A DNA stretch of 64,000 nt. Source: Streptococcus australis. GTDB lineage: Bacteria; Bacillota; Bacilli; Lactobacillales; Streptococcaceae. The stretch lies in NCBI RefSeq assembly GCF_901543175.1, contig NZ_LR594040.1, positions 1,302,001 through 1,366,000 on the forward strand, given 5' to 3'. A program made the translations under genes and the position numbers. Below are positions 1-9,493 of the stretch, piece by piece; the first letter of the stretch is position 1, and each line of letters starts with the position of its first letter. The notes beneath the pieces were generated by a model. That model did no database searches. It saw only the letters and a list, made by a program, of their open reading frames with translations, and had not been told where the DNA came from.

Positions 1-1018
1 ACATGCCAGTGCCTATGACGACTTTCGGCTCTGCGTCAATGAAACGTTAATCGGACGAGAAAACTACCTCTTCAACTACTATGACAACCAAGAAGGACTT
101 GAGGAACTGAGACAATCTGTCCATCAACTTCTTTTCAACCAAGCCCTATACTGCAAACCCGACCAACTGGTTCTGACTTCGGGCACACAGCAAGCTCTCT
201 TTATCCTTTCTCAGATCAACTTCCCAAGTAAGGGAGAAGAGATTTTGGTCGAACAGCCAACTTACCACCGAATGAATCGCCTCTTGATCGCTCAGGGATT
301 GACCTACAGGACCATTGAACGCCGAATCGATGGGATTGACCTTGACGAACTAGAAGAACAGTTCAAATCCGGAAAAATCAAGTTCTTCTATACCATTCCT
401 CGCTTCCACTATCCTCTTGGCCATTCCTATTCTGATCAGGAAAAAAGGGCCATACTGGATCTAGCAAACCAGTATGGTGTTTACATCGTCGAGGATGACT
501 ATCTAGGAGACCTAGACCCTAAAAAAGGTCAGACCTTCCACTATCTGGATACAGAGGATCGCGTCATTTATATCAAGTCCTTCTCAACCAGCCTCTTTCC
601 AGCCCTTCGTATCACAGCTCTCATTCTCCCAAATGCCCTAAAAGAGGCTTTTGTTTCCTACAAAAATGTCCTGGACTATGACAGCAATCTCATCATGCAA
701 AAGGCTCTCTCACTTTATATCGATAGTCAGTTATTTGAAAAAAATCGACTGGCTCGACTGACCCTTCAAGAAAACTATCAGACTCGGATAAAGGAAATAC
801 TTGGAAAAAACACCTGTCCCTTGCCCCACTATCCTCTACACGATGGCCTTCTCCTTGATTTGAGAACCTATCCTAAAATTGCTAGTTTAAAGCATAGCTC
901 ACTCAAACTAGACTTCTTTGAAGAGGCTTATTTGGAAGCCTGTCCTTATCAGTTTGCCAAAGTCTCTCTTGAAAATCTAGAAGCACTATTACAATACATA
1001 AAAGCAGAATTGGATTAA
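1..1018 (+). CDS. MocR/PdxR-type regulator, C-terminal aminotransferase domain (5' truncated by window)
   Basis: The reading frame is open from base 2, so the gene begins before the window; the ATG at 245 is internal. What is visible is a fold-type I aminotransferase domain: an SGTQQAL stretch near the window edge, VEDDYLGDL (the PLP-ring aspartate region) and YIKSFSTSL, whose lysine should hold pyridoxal phosphate. This form (aminotransferase without its own catalytic role, attached to an N-terminal GntR helix-turn-helix) is typical of MocR regulators, often of vitamin B6 or amino-acid metabolism. The DNA-binding half is not in the window, so the regulator assignment is inference from domain style. 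A hairpin terminator follows the stop. Confidence 0.8.
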   Translation, partial: HASAYDDFRLCVNETLIGRENYLFNYYDNQEGLEELRQSVHQLLFNQALYCKPDQLVLTSGTQQALFILSQINFPSKGEEILVEQPTYHRMNRLLIAQGLTYRTIERRIDGIDLDELEEQFKSGKIKFFYTIPRFHYPLGHSYSDQEKRAILDLANQYGVYIVEDDYLGDLDPKKGQTFHYLDTEDRVIYIKSFSTSLFPALRITALILPNALKEAFVSYKNVLDYDSNLIMQKALSLYIDSQLFEKNRLARLTLQENYQTRIKEILGKNTCPLPHYPLHDGLLLDLRTYPKIASLKHSSLKLDFFEEAYLEACPYQFAKVSLENLEALLQYIKAELD

Positions 1019-1041
1019 ACTCCAACTCTGCTTTCTTTTTT
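1003..1041 (+). terminator. Bidirectional intrinsic terminator
   Basis: Arms AGCAGAATTGGA (1003-1014) and TCCAACTCTGCT (1021-1032) pair with one mismatch and are followed by a T-rich run. It ends the MocR-like gene and, read on the other strand, also lies just beyond the stop of the lipoprotein gene. Confidence 0.7.
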
Positions 1042-1855
1042 ACTGTTCAACTTCTGTTAGTTTCGCTGCTTTTTCTAGATAGGTTTGATAAGTTCCTTCA
1101 TCTTTCAGTTTTTGGATAACCTTATCTACTACTGCTTTCAAATCTGATTGATTCTTCTTGATGGCAACGGCATTGGCTTCGCCATCTTTCATCGTCAAAG
1201 TAGCTGTCGCAACGACAAGGTCTGAGTTTTTACCTGCGTAACTAAGAGCCACTGGTTCATCCATATGTACAGCATCCACTTTCCCAGCCTGCAATTCATT
1301 AACTGCCTCTCCCATATTGGTCAAGGATGTCAATTGGGCATTTGGCAATTGTTCCTTGACCATGGTTTCTGGAACAGTTCCCTTTTGAGCTGCGATATTG
1401 GCACTTGCGAGGCTTGAAAGATCCTTGTACTTGTCTAAATCGGATTTTCTAACCAAGAAACTCATCTTGTTTTCATAGTAAGGGATAGAAAAGTCAAAGA
1501 CTTCCTTTCTCTCATCGGTGGCACTAATTCCTGCAATGGCCAAGTCAGCCTTTCCAGTTTGAAGACTGGTCAAGACATTGTCAAAACTCATACTAGAGAT
1601 TTCAAGTCTAACTCCAAGTTCATCCGCAATCGCTTGAGCCATATCAATATCTGCACCAATCACTTGGTTTTTACCATCTACCAAGGCTTGGAATTCAAAT
1701 GGCGCATAGTCTGGGCTGGTCGCCACGACTAGCTTCCCTTTTTGTTGGATAGCATCCACAGCAGACTGGGAACTATCCGTACTGGATTGACAAGCTACTA
1801 AAATCATGCTGGCAAGCATGCTACACACAACTACTATCCATTTCTTGAATTTCAT
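1040..1855 (-). CDS. Amino-acid ABC transporter substrate-binding lipoprotein
   Basis: A 271-residue extracellular solute-binding protein of family 3 (SBP_bac_3), which delivers polar amino acids to an ABC importer. The N-terminus is a lipoprotein signal: basic MKFKKW, a hydrophobic core and lipobox LVAC with the lipidated cysteine at residue 22. The mature domain opens with GKLVVATSPDYAPFEF, the usual first ligand-binding strand, and contains GISATDERKEVFDFS, characteristic of the family. No permease or ATPase gene is adjacent, so it either works with a distant transporter or is an orphan. It has its own consensus promoter and an AAAGG ribosome binding site. The substrate cannot be told from sequence. 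Confidence 0.9.
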   Translation of the reverse strand: MKFKKWIVVVCSMLASMILVACQSSTDSSQSAVDAIQQKGKLVVATSPDYAPFEFQALVDGKNQVIGADIDMAQAIADELGVRLEISSMSFDNVLTSLQTGKADLAIAGISATDERKEVFDFSIPYYENKMSFLVRKSDLDKYKDLSSLASANIAAQKGTVPETMVKEQLPNAQLTSLTNMGEAVNELQAGKVDAVHMDEPVALSYAGKNSDLVVATATLTMKDGEANAVAIKKNQSDLKAVVDKVIQKLKDEGTYQTYLEKAAKLTEVEQ

Positions 1856-1886
1856 AAATAAACTACCTTTCTATTATTTCTGAATA

Positions 1887-1915
1887 ATTATAACTTATTT
1901 GAAAATACTTGTCAA
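1887..1915 (-). promoter_or_regulatory. Consensus sigma-A promoter of the binding-protein gene
   Basis: On the minus strand TTGACA (1910-1915) and TATAAT (1887-1892) are separated by exactly 17 bases, with the start codon about 30 bases downstream. Both hexamers match consensus perfectly. Confidence 0.9.
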
Positions 1916-1956
1916 TATTTTCAGAATTTTCATTTCAAAAAAATTCCTTTTTATTC

Positions 1957-1987
1957 AAAAAAAAAGACTAATCTGAGTTGATTAGCC
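1957..1987 (-). terminator. Terminator of the pst-phoU operon
   Basis: Minus-strand GGCTAATC / GATTAGTC stem (1980-1987 and 1966-1973, with a G-U pair) around a 6-base loop, followed by a run of nine T. It lies just after the phoU stop codon. Confidence 0.85.
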
Positions 1988-2013
1988 TTTTTAGTGCATA
2001 TTTAATCCGTTTC

Positions 2014-2670
2014 TTAGAGTTCGACAATTTTACCTGTTTCAAAGTAAACAACCCATTCACAGATATTTTTTGCGTAGTCTCCGATTCGTTCCAAGAAGGA
2101 AATGACCTGGAAGTAATCACGGCCTGTAACGATGGCTTCAGGATTTTTCCTAATTTCTTCTGTAGCCAAATCACGGATGCTATCAAAGTAATGGTTGATT
2201 TTTTCGTCCATAGCTGCTACTTCGTAGGCTTGATCCACAGAACCGTTGAGATAGAGATCTAGGGCTGCTTCAACGAAGTTTTTCACGTCGCGTCCCATCT
2301 TTTTGATTTCTTCTTCAACAGAAGGGATACGTTGCTCCCCCTTCATGCGAATGGTCGCCTCAGCGATAGACACTGCATGATCTCCCATGCGTTCCACGTC
2401 TGATACTGCCTTGAGAACGGTCAAGACGGTACGAAGGTCTTGCGAAACAGGTTGTTGGAGGGCAATCATTTCAAATGATTTCTTTTCCAACTTCACTTCA
2501 TATTCATTTACTTCTGCATCGTCTTCGATGACTTCTTTTGCCAAATCACGGTCATGCGTAACAAAGGCACGCACTGTACGATTGATCTGCGAGAGCACTT
2601 CTTGTCCCATAGCATAGAACTGGTTGTGCAATTTCTCCAAATCTTCTTCAAATTGAGATCGTAACATCAT
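2014..2670 (-). CDS. phoU: Phosphate transport accessory/regulator PhoU
   Basis: 218 residues, the normal PhoU length, all helical, made of two copies of the PhoU three-helix repeat. The metal-binding style motifs EVNEYE, DVERMGDHAV in the first half and ERIGDYAKNICE in the second are visible. PhoU represses the phosphate response and modulates the Pst transporter. It is the last gene of the pst operon, 8 bases behind pstB2, and is followed by a strong terminator. Assignment is secure from motif and context. Confidence 0.95.
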   Translation of the reverse strand: MMLRSQFEEDLEKLHNQFYAMGQEVLSQINRTVRAFVTHDRDLAKEVIEDDAEVNEYEVKLEKKSFEMIALQQPVSQDLRTVLTVLKAVSDVERMGDHAVSIAEATIRMKGEQRIPSVEEEIKKMGRDVKNFVEAALDLYLNGSVDQAYEVAAMDEKINHYFDSIRDLATEEIRKNPEAIVTGRDYFQVISFLERIGDYAKNICEWVVYFETGKIVEL

Positions 2671-2678
2671 TCAACTCC

Positions 2679-3437
2679 TTATCCAAATTTTCCTGTAATA
2701 TAATCTTCTGTTTCCTTGTTTTGAGGGGAAAGGAACATCTTCTTCGTATCATTAAACTCAATCAAATCTCCATCTAGGAAAAAGCCAGTCTTATCAGAGA
2801 TACGAGAAGCCTGCTGCATGGAACGCGTTACCAAGAGCATGGTGTACTTATCTTTCAGACCATACAAGGTTTCTTCAATCTTACCAGCCGAGATAGGATC
2901 CAAAGCTGAAGTTGGTTCGTCCAAGAGGATGATTTTAGGGCTAGTTGCCAAAACACGGGCAACACAGACACGTTGCTGTTGACCTCCTGAGAGACCAATG
3001 GCCGAATCATGCAAACGATCCTTGACTTCATCCCAGATAGAAGCACGTTGCAAGGCCTTTTCTACTGCTTCATCAAGGACCTGTTTATCCTTGACTCCAT
3101 TGATACGTAGTCCGTAAACAACATTTTCATAAATAGACATAGGGAAGGGATTGGGCTGTTGGAAAACCATGCCGATTTCCTTACGCAATTCAACCGTATC
3201 TGTACGTGGACTATAGATATTGTGACCATTATAAATCACTGTCCCAGTTGTTGTCACCTCAGGGTTTAAATCTCCCATGCGGTTGATGGCCTTGAGAAGA
3301 GTTGACTTCCCTGAACCTGAGGGACCAATGAGGGCGGTTATTTCCTTGGGCTGGAAAGAAAGGGAAACACTATTCAAGGCCTTCTTTTTATTGTAATAAA
3401 CGGACAGGTCTTTAACCTGCAAAATTGGTTCTGTCAT
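2679..3437 (-). CDS. pstB2: Phosphate import ATP-binding protein PstB (second copy, H-loop variant)
   Basis: 252-residue ABC ATPase of the Pst phosphate importer. Walker [10 protein letters not shown] at 38-46, signature LSGGQQQR at 149-156, Walker [11 protein letters not shown] at 171-180. The switch (H-loop) position reads VTRSMQQA, so the normally invariant histidine is arginine 205, whereas the neighbouring PstB1 has VTHSMQQA. In ABC ATPases this histidine contacts the ATP gamma phosphate, so this copy may be catalytically weak and pair with PstB1 as a heterodimer. That is inference. It lies 12 bases after pstB1 and 8 before phoU. Confidence 0.93.
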   Translation of the reverse strand: MTEPILQVKDLSVYYNKKKALNSVSLSFQPKEITALIGPSGSGKSTLLKAINRMGDLNPEVTTTGTVIYNGHNIYSPRTDTVELRKEIGMVFQQPNPFPMSIYENVVYGLRINGVKDKQVLDEAVEKALQRASIWDEVKDRLHDSAIGLSGGQQQRVCVARVLATSPKIILLDEPTSALDPISAGKIEETLYGLKDKYTMLLVTRSMQQASRISDKTGFFLDGDLIEFNDTKKMFLSPQNKETEDYITGKFG

Positions 3438-3449
3438 ACTGCTTCCTTT

Positions 3450-4253
3450 CTAACCAAAGTGTCCCGTTACATAGTCATTGGTTGACTGTAACTTAGCATT
3501 TTGGAAAATATTGGATGTCTTATCATACTCGATCAAATCGCCCAAGTAGAAAAATCCTGTGTAGTCACTTGCACGGGCGGCCTGTTGCATACTGTGGGTA
3601 ACGATAATTATGGTAAAATCCTTCTTTAATTCCAACATGGTTTCTTCCAGTTGGGCTGTCGCAATCGGATCCAAGGCTGAAGCAGGCTCATCCATCAAGA
3701 GGATATCTGGCTTGACAGAGATGGCACGAGCGATACAGAGACGTTGTTGCTGACCACCAGAAAGCATCAAGGCTGATTTGTGGAGGTCGTCTTTGACCTG
3801 ATCCCAAAGGGCAGCCTGTCTTAGAGAGGTTTCTACAATTTCATCAAGTACTTTCTTATCCTTAACACCTGCACGTTCATGAGCAAAAGTGATGTTGCGG
3901 TAAATAGACTTGGCAAATGGATTTGGACGTTGAAAGACCATTCCGATATGCTTACGCATCTCATAGACATTGATTTCAGGACGATTGACGTCAATTCCTT
4001 GGTAAAGAATTTTACCTGTTACCTTGGCAATGTCAATGGTATCATTCATCCGATTGAGACTACGGAGATAGGTAGATTTCCCAGATCCTGATGGACCAAT
4101 CAAGGCCGTTATTTTATTTTTTTCAAATTGCATATCGATGCCCTTGATGGATTCATTTTTACCATAGTAAACATGTAAATCCTTGGTAGAGAGGGCCACT
4201 TTTTCTTCAGGGAAGGTGATGATATGCTTTTCATCCCAGTTATATTTTGACAT
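3450..4253 (-). CDS. pstB1: Phosphate import ATP-binding protein PstB (first copy)
   Basis: 267-residue ABC ATPase that energises phosphate import through PstC-PstA. Walker [10 protein letters not shown] at 53-61, signature LSGGQQQR at 164-171, Walker B LLMDEPASALDP around 185, and an intact H-loop VTHSMQQA. It carries an N-terminal extension of about 15 residues compared with PstB2. The two PstB proteins are clearly homologous but diverged through most of their length, so the duplication is old; two pstB genes in tandem are usual in streptococci. It sits 10 bases behind pstA in the operon. Confidence 0.95.
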   Translation of the reverse strand: MSKYNWDEKHIITFPEEKVALSTKDLHVYYGKNESIKGIDMQFEKNKITALIGPSGSGKSTYLRSLNRMNDTIDIAKVTGKILYQGIDVNRPEINVYEMRKHIGMVFQRPNPFAKSIYRNITFAHERAGVKDKKVLDEIVETSLRQAALWDQVKDDLHKSALMLSGGQQQRLCIARAISVKPDILLMDEPASALDPIATAQLEETMLELKKDFTIIIVTHSMQQAARASDYTGFFYLGDLIEYDKTSNIFQNAKLQSTNDYVTGHFG

Positions 4254-4263
4254 GGCTTCTCCT

Positions 4264-5148
4264 TTAGGCAGCGGTTAATTTCTTGTGTAAATAGCTTCCG
4301 AGTTTGCGAGCCCCAAAGTTAAAAATCAAGATAAAGATGAGGAGCACAGCGGCAGAACCAGCTGATACGATGGTAGCATCTGGAATGGTTCCCTCGCTAT
4401 TGACTTTCCAGATGTGGACAGCCAATGTTTCTGCTTGACGGAAGATTGAGATAGGGCTGGTAACACTAAGGATATTCCAGTTAGACCAGTCAAGGGCTGG
4501 TGCAGACTGTCCTGCCGTATAGATCAGAGCGGCGGCCTCACCAAAGATACGGCCAGATGCCAAGACAACACCTGTTACAATACCTGGAAGAGCTTCAGGA
4601 ATGACGACATGGACCACAGTCTCCCAACGAGAAATTCCAAGGGCAAGACCAGCCTCACGTTGTGTATGGTGAACGTGTTTTAAACTGTCCTCAACATTTC
4701 GAGTCATCTGAGGGAGGTTAAAGACTGTCAAGGCCAAGGCACCTGAAATGATTGAAAATCCATACTCAAACTGGACTACAAAGATCAAGTAACCAAAGAG
4801 ACCCACAACGACTGATGGTAGAGAAGACAAAATCTCAATACAGGTACGGATGAAATTGGTCACAGGTCCTTTTTTGGCATACTCAGCAAGGAAAACGCCA
4901 GCTCCCATAGACAGGGGAACAGAAATGATCAAGGTAATGACCAAAAGGAAGAAGGAATTATAGAGCTGAATCCCGATACCTCCACCTGCTTGATAAGAGG
5001 AGGATTTCCCAGTCAAGAAGGACCAAGAGATATGAGGCAACCCTCGAACCAAGATATAGAGAATCAAAGATGCCAAAATGGCCACGATGATACCCGCGAT
5101 GGTATAGAGGACAGCTGTTGCAAGTTTATCTAATTTCTTAGCGTGCAT
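4264..5148 (-). CDS. pstA: Phosphate ABC transporter permease PstA
   Basis: 294-residue inner permease with about six membrane segments. The EAA-loop typical of binding-protein-dependent permeases is visible as REAGLALGISRWETVVHVVIPEALPGI, which contacts the PstB ATPase. Start overlaps the end of pstC by 11 bases, implying coupled translation, and together they form the membrane channel for phosphate. The start MHAKKLDKLA has an AGGAAAG ribosome binding site inside pstC. Confidence 0.95.
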   Translation of the reverse strand: MHAKKLDKLATAVLYTIAGIIVAILASLILYILVRGLPHISWSFLTGKSSSYQAGGGIGIQLYNSFFLLVITLIISVPLSMGAGVFLAEYAKKGPVTNFIRTCIEILSSLPSVVVGLFGYLIFVVQFEYGFSIISGALALTVFNLPQMTRNVEDSLKHVHHTQREAGLALGISRWETVVHVVIPEALPGIVTGVVLASGRIFGEAAALIYTAGQSAPALDWSNWNILSVTSPISIFRQAETLAVHIWKVNSEGTIPDATIVSAGSAAVLLIFILIFNFGARKLGSYLHKKLTAA

Positions 5149-6055
5149 AGTTTTTCTTTCCTCTTTCTTTCGTAATCAATTTAATCACACTGTTAAAGGC
5201 CAAACTCATCAAGAGCAAGACCAAGGCCAGTGACCAGAGAACGTTATTATCAACCGTTCCCATGACGGTATTCCCAATTCCCATAGTCAAAACAGAAGTC
5301 AAAGTCGCAGCTGGTGTTGTTAGCGAAGTTGGGACAACGGCTGAGTTTCCGACCACCATCTGAATAGCAAGGGCTTCACCGAAGGCACGCGCCATCCCAA
5401 AGACCACTGCAGTGAAAATACCTGAACGTGCTGCTTTCAAGGTCACACGCCAGATGGTTTGCCAACGAGTGGCTCCCATAGCTAAACTAGCTTCACGGTA
5501 ATGACGAGGAACAGCACGCAAGCTGTCTGTTGTCATAAAGGTTACAGTTGGTAGGATCATGACAAAGAGAACGAAAATCCCTGACAAGATGCCAAAACCA
5601 GTTCCACCAAAGATGCTACGAACAAAAGGCACCACAACTTGCAAACCAATAAATCCATAGACGACTGAAGGAATACCGACGAGAAGTTCGATGGCCGGTT
5701 GCAAAATCTTTGCACCCTTTGGTGATACTTCTGTCATAAAAACTGCTGCTCCAATAGCAAAGGGAGTTGCGATGAGGGCAGATAAAATCGTCACAATAAA
5801 GGAACCCAAAATCATCGGAAGGGCACCAAATTGTTTCCCTGAGGGATTCCAAGTTTGTCCAAAGAGGAAATCAAAGATGTTGACCCCATTGACAAAGAAG
5901 GTCGACAAACCTTTTTGGGCTACAAAAATCAAAATCATCGCTACAATGATGACAATCAAAGAAAGGCAAGTGAAGGTCAAACCTTTACCAAACTTCTCAA
6001 GGCGAGAGTTCTTTGAAGGAGAGAGTAATTTTTTCGATAATTCTTCTTGATTCAT
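5138..6055 (-). CDS. pstC: Phosphate ABC transporter permease PstC
   Basis: 305-residue permease with about six membrane helices, the first at roughly 28-50 after a charged cytoplasmic tail. The permease loop REASLAMGATRWQTIWRVTLKAA is near residue 187. It pairs with PstA to make the phosphate pore. Its start touches the pstS stop, and its end overlaps pstA by 11 bases, so pstS-pstC-pstA appear tightly coupled. Confidence 0.95.
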   Translation of the reverse strand: MNQEELSKKLLSPSKNSRLEKFGKGLTFTCLSLIVIIVAMILIFVAQKGLSTFFVNGVNIFDFLFGQTWNPSGKQFGALPMILGSFIVTILSALIATPFAIGAAVFMTEVSPKGAKILQPAIELLVGIPSVVYGFIGLQVVVPFVRSIFGGTGFGILSGIFVLFVMILPTVTFMTTDSLRAVPRHYREASLAMGATRWQTIWRVTLKAARSGIFTAVVFGMARAFGEALAIQMVVGNSAVVPTSLTTPAATLTSVLTMGIGNTVMGTVDNNVLWSLALVLLLMSLAFNSVIKLITKERGKKNYAR

Positions 6056-6933
6056 TATTGACCTCCTTCTACTGCTGTAACGGTACCTGAAGCATCCTTT
6101 TGGACTTTCATTTCATTGATGGAAATATAGCCCATGCCCCTAACAATTCCATTTTGGGCTTCGTCTGAGAAGACGAAATTCAGGAATTCAGCAGCTAACT
6201 CATTTGGCTGACCAAGTGTGTACATATGTTCATAAGACCACAAAGGCCAGTTGTTGGTCGTTACATTTTCAGACGTAGGCTCATAACCATTGAGCTTCAT
6301 GGTCTTGACCGAGTCATCTACATAAGCAAAGGCAAGATAAGAAATGGCTCCTGGAGTTTGGGAGACAATCGACTTGACCATTCCATTGGAATCCTGCTCT
6401 TGGCTCTGCATAGCAGATTGGCCATTCATTACGACATTGTCAAAGGTTGCTCGAGAACCCGAACTTGCCGCTCGGTTGATGATTGAAATGGCCAGGTCTT
6501 TGCCCCCAACTTCTTTCCAGTTGGTCACTTCACCTGTAAAGATTTTGCGAAGTTGCTCGGTTGTGAGATTTTCAACAGCCACTTCTTTGTTCACAATCAC
6601 TGCCAGACCAGCCACTGCAACCTTGTGGTCTACTAGAGCTGAAGCGTCAATTCCATCTTTTTCCTCAGCAAAAACGTCAGAGTTGCCAATATCTACAGCT
6701 CCAGACTGCACCTGAGAAAGTCCTGTTCCCGAACCTCCACCTTGAACGTTGACTGTTTTTCCGATATTTTTTGAACCAAATTCGTCTGCTGCGGCTTCAA
6801 CCAAAGGCTGAAGAGCAGTTGAACCGACGGCTGTCATGGTTTCTCCACGATCAATCCAGCTTGCACATCCTGCCAGAGAACCTGCCAGCAAAAGAGTCGC
6901 AAGAGATAGGACGAGCTTTTTTCTTTTTTTCAC
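6055..6933 (-). CDS. pstS: Phosphate-binding lipoprotein PstS
   Basis: 292-residue extracellular phosphate receptor. N-terminal lipoprotein signal with lipobox LAGC and cysteine 23. Phosphate-binding loops are visible: VGSTALQP early in the mature part, GSGTGLSQV, and [13 protein letters not shown] in the middle. The start codon is GTG at 6931-6933 preceded by AAGGAG. It is the first gene of the pst operon, whose promoter must lie in the 213 bases upstream; in pneumococcus this operon is controlled by the two-component regulator PnpR, but I could not identify its box here. Confidence 0.95.
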   Translation of the reverse strand: MKKRKKLVLSLATLLLAGSLAGCASWIDRGETMTAVGSTALQPLVEAAADEFGSKNIGKTVNVQGGGSGTGLSQVQSGAVDIGNSDVFAEEKDGIDASALVDHKVAVAGLAVIVNKEVAVENLTTEQLRKIFTGEVTNWKEVGGKDLAISIINRAASSGSRATFDNVVMNGQSAMQSQEQDSNGMVKSIVSQTPGAISYLAFAYVDDSVKTMKLNGYEPTSENVTTNNWPLWSYEHMYTLGQPNELAAEFLNFVFSDEAQNGIVRGMGYISINEMKVQKDASGTVTAVEGGQ

Positions 6934-7146
6934 TATTTTTCTCCTTGAACATAATGATGAATGCTCTGATTTCTTTCTGTTCCTATCATATCAATTAGTG
7001 ATGATAAGATTTGGTTTACGATTTATAGACTGGAAGCCCCATTGAGGACCAGTCAGTTCGTAACATAATATAAGTAAAAATGAAAGACTATCAGAAAAAA
7101 CTCATACTTCCAATATAACATAGAATAGATTCTTTGACTAGCTTTT

Positions 7147-8451
7147 TCACTTGAATCTGAGGCCTTTTGGATAATAATTTTTTAAAACATTTCCAGTAAC
7201 TTTTGCAAAGCCCAGACCGTTTCCTTGAACCACAACTTGATACCAGCCATTTGGTAGACTTTCAGCTAGCTGAACTGTCTCCCCAGCCACATATTTTACA
7301 AAATTCTCATCCTTGATTTCGACTGTTTGCAAAACTTGACTTGGTTTTAAGGCTAATCCCAGAGCAAAAGTTGGTTCGAAGCGTTTCTTCTTAAACGTCC
7401 CCAGATGGAGCCCATTTCTAGCAATTTTGAGTTTGCCTAGATCAGGTAGCATCTCTGGCAAGAGATAGAGCTGATCTCCAAAAGTCTGCAAGATACCAGT
7501 TAGATTGACCTGCAAGTGTTTTTGGGCAAAATCATGCCACAGAGCCAATTGTTCACGACTGAGATTGCTCTTGCTGGCTTTGAATTTAGGTGCTGGATTT
7601 TCTCCCTTAAACTGCAGGTGGGCAACAAACTGACCTTCTCCCTTAAAATGGTGAGGGTACATTCGCGCCGTTTCAGGAAGTCCAATTCCTGCTACCATAC
7701 CGTTCACATGCTCGACTGGAAGCAATTCAAAATCATAAGTATCAAGCAACCAGTGGACGATTTCTTCATTTTCCTCAGGTGACCAAGTACAGGTCGAGTA
7801 GACCAGACGGCCACCTTCTGCAAGCATGGTGACTGCATCTTCTAGAATCTCTCTTTGGAGACTGGCACATTGGCTCGGATAATCGGTACTCCAATAATCC
7901 ATGGCATCTGGTTGTTTACGGAACATCCCTTCACCCGAGCAAGGGGCATCAAGGACAATCACATCAAAATAACCTTTAAAGACCTTGGCTAGGCGGTCCG
8001 CAGATTCATTGGTCACAACTACGTTTGTAGCACCAAACCGCTCCATATTTTCCACTAAAATCTTAGCACGTTTACTTGAAATTTCGTTGGAAACAAGGAC
8101 TCCCTGATTAGCCAGATAGGCTGCTAGTTGCGTGGATTTTCCACCTGGTGCTGCCGCCAAGTCCAAGACCTTCATACCAGGGCTTGGTTGAGCCACCTGG
8201 GCCACCATTTGGGCTGCAGGCTCTTGCGAATAAACAAAACCTGTCACATGCTCTGGTGACTTCCCTGAGACCTTGCCATAGTATCCCCAAGGTGTATAGG
8301 GAATGGCATCGTCAAACGACAGCTGACTTTCTTTTAAGGGATTGACCCGAAAAGCCGATACCGCTTCCTGTTTAAAAGAGGCAAGAAAATCTCTTGCCTC
8401 ATCTTCTAGTATCGCTTCATATTTTTCAACAAATCCTTCTGGAAATTGCAT
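7147..8451 (-). CDS. rsmF: RsmF/YebU-like 16S rRNA m5C methyltransferase
   Basis: 434 residues of the NOL1/NOP2/Sun family, which put a methyl group on C5 of cytosines in RNA. The SAM-binding motif VLDLAAAPGGKSTQLA is near residue 95, the motif IV catalytic region is DAPCSGEGMFRK, and motif VI is VYSTCTWSPEEN; the two cysteines (in PCSG and STCT) are the general-acid and nucleophile pair. The long C-terminal part after about residue 300 fits the RsmF C-terminal and PUA-like regions. Exact target base is inferred from family. It is the last gene of the spx operon, one base after the suhB-like stop. Confidence 0.88.
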   Translation of the reverse strand: MQFPEGFVEKYEAILEDEARDFLASFKQEAVSAFRVNPLKESQLSFDDAIPYTPWGYYGKVSGKSPEHVTGFVYSQEPAAQMVAQVAQPSPGMKVLDLAAAPGGKSTQLAAYLANQGVLVSNEISSKRAKILVENMERFGATNVVVTNESADRLAKVFKGYFDVIVLDAPCSGEGMFRKQPDAMDYWSTDYPSQCASLQREILEDAVTMLAEGGRLVYSTCTWSPEENEEIVHWLLDTYDFELLPVEHVNGMVAGIGLPETARMYPHHFKGEGQFVAHLQFKGENPAPKFKASKSNLSREQLALWHDFAQKHLQVNLTGILQTFGDQLYLLPEMLPDLGKLKIARNGLHLGTFKKKRFEPTFALGLALKPSQVLQTVEIKDENFVKYVAGETVQLAESLPNGWYQVVVQGNGLGFAKVTGNVLKNYYPKGLRFK

Positions 8452-9225
8452 TTAGTTTTCTTTCCTTTCATAAATATAGGACTGAATCTCTTCTTGCATC
8501 TCGATTGGCACCATCATGACAGGCTGACGCGTTTGAAAATCAACAGGCTCACCAGAAACTGTAAGAAGACGATAGCCCAGACTGTCTCCTAGGATACTTG
8601 CCGCAGCGTAATCCCATGGCTGCAAGTAGGTGATATAAGTCAGAAGACGACCCGATAAAACCTTGGCAAAACTAATGGCCGCACTACCATAGACACGGAC
8701 TCCCAACGCTGCTCGGCCCAAATCCGCCAAGCCCCACTCATTTGTTTCAAACATACCTGAGTTACCAGCCACTAAAAATTCTCTGAGAGGTTTCTTTTTA
8801 AAAGTTGGTAAGGGCTCATTATTACGACATGGAGGAAAGGAACCACCACCATAGTAACAATCCCCTTTCATGACATCATAAATAATGCCAAATTTGCCCA
8901 CACCATTCTCAAAATAAGCCAACATCACGGCAAAATCTTCCTTCTGAGCGACAAAGTTATTGGTACCGTCAATGGGATCAATCACCCAAACGGAACCTTG
9001 ACCGACTCCAGCACGCAAACAGCCCTCTTCCGCACAAATCAAGTCTTCTGGATAAGATGCTAAAATTCTACCAACCAAAAGATCCTGAACTTCCTTATCC
9101 AAACGCGTCACCAAGTCAGTAGGTGAAGACTTTCGCTCGACCTGCAAATCTTCTTGCATGTGGGCCAAAATGTAATCTGCAGCTTCTTGCACAATCTGTT
9201 TAGCAAATTTAAATTTAGTTTCCAA
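8452..9225 (-). CDS. Inositol monophosphatase family phosphatase (SuhB-like)
   Basis: 257 residues of the lithium-sensitive sugar phosphatase fold. Metal-binding motifs are intact: the EE pair in [17 protein letters not shown] (DPIDGT motif) and the C-terminal LQPWDYAAA. Such enzymes remove phosphate from inositol phosphates, NADP or other small phosphates; the real substrate in streptococci is not readable from sequence. It overlaps the UPF0223 gene by 11 bases and abuts rsmF, so it belongs to the spx operon. Confidence 0.9.
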   Translation of the reverse strand: METKFKFAKQIVQEAADYILAHMQEDLQVERKSSPTDLVTRLDKEVQDLLVGRILASYPEDLICAEEGCLRAGVGQGSVWVIDPIDGTNNFVAQKEDFAVMLAYFENGVGKFGIIYDVMKGDCYYGGGSFPPCRNNEPLPTFKKKPLREFLVAGNSGMFETNEWGLADLGRAALGVRVYGSAAISFAKVLSGRLLTYITYLQPWDYAAASILGDSLGYRLLTVSGEPVDFQTRQPVMMVPIEMQEEIQSYIYERKEN

Positions 9226-9493
9226 GAGAAATCTTCCCTTCTCTTTTTTCTTTTGCTAATTGAACTGCATGATAGAAGGAATAACCGCTAGCCGTCTCAA
9301 ATTCGCGGCCTAGGCGTTTTTCTTCACTTTTGCTCGGAACGACAGACTTAAATTCCTTGTAAGACTCTAGCAGTTTTTTTGCTTCTACCTTGTCTTCATA
9401 GGCAGCTTCAACATCATTAAAAAAAGAAAGCACTGAAGCAAGTTCTTCAGTGCTCCACGACAAATCTAGTGGGTAACTATACTGTTTGTTCAT
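9215..9493 (-). CDS. UPF0223 family protein (YktA-like)
   Basis: 92-residue small helical soluble protein with the conserved start [21 protein letters not shown] and a charged C-terminus (EKREGK). It belongs to the UPF0223 family, which has no firm function. Its start is one base after the spx stop and its end overlaps the next gene, so it is translated with spx; the same neighbourhood is kept in streptococci as far as I recall. Confidence 0.85.
   Translation of the reverse strand: MNKQYSYPLDLSWSTEELASVLSFFNDVEAAYEDKVEAKKLLESYKEFKSVVPSKSEEKRLGREFETASGYSFYHAVQLAKEKREGKISLGN

Noticed and set aside
245..1018. ATG at 245 as the start of the first gene
   Set aside because: The same frame is open back to base 2 and codes for conserved aminotransferase sequence, so the gene is cut by the window edge.
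1968..2186. 72-residue open frame inside phoU
   Set aside because: Shadow frame of phoU; no ribosome binding site and no recognisable protein.
7028..7054. GACTGG/CCAGTC inverted repeat upstream of pstS as PnpR box
   Set aside because: Six-base arms only and no direct-repeat pattern of a PhoB-type box; may be a weak terminator of the rsmF transcript.
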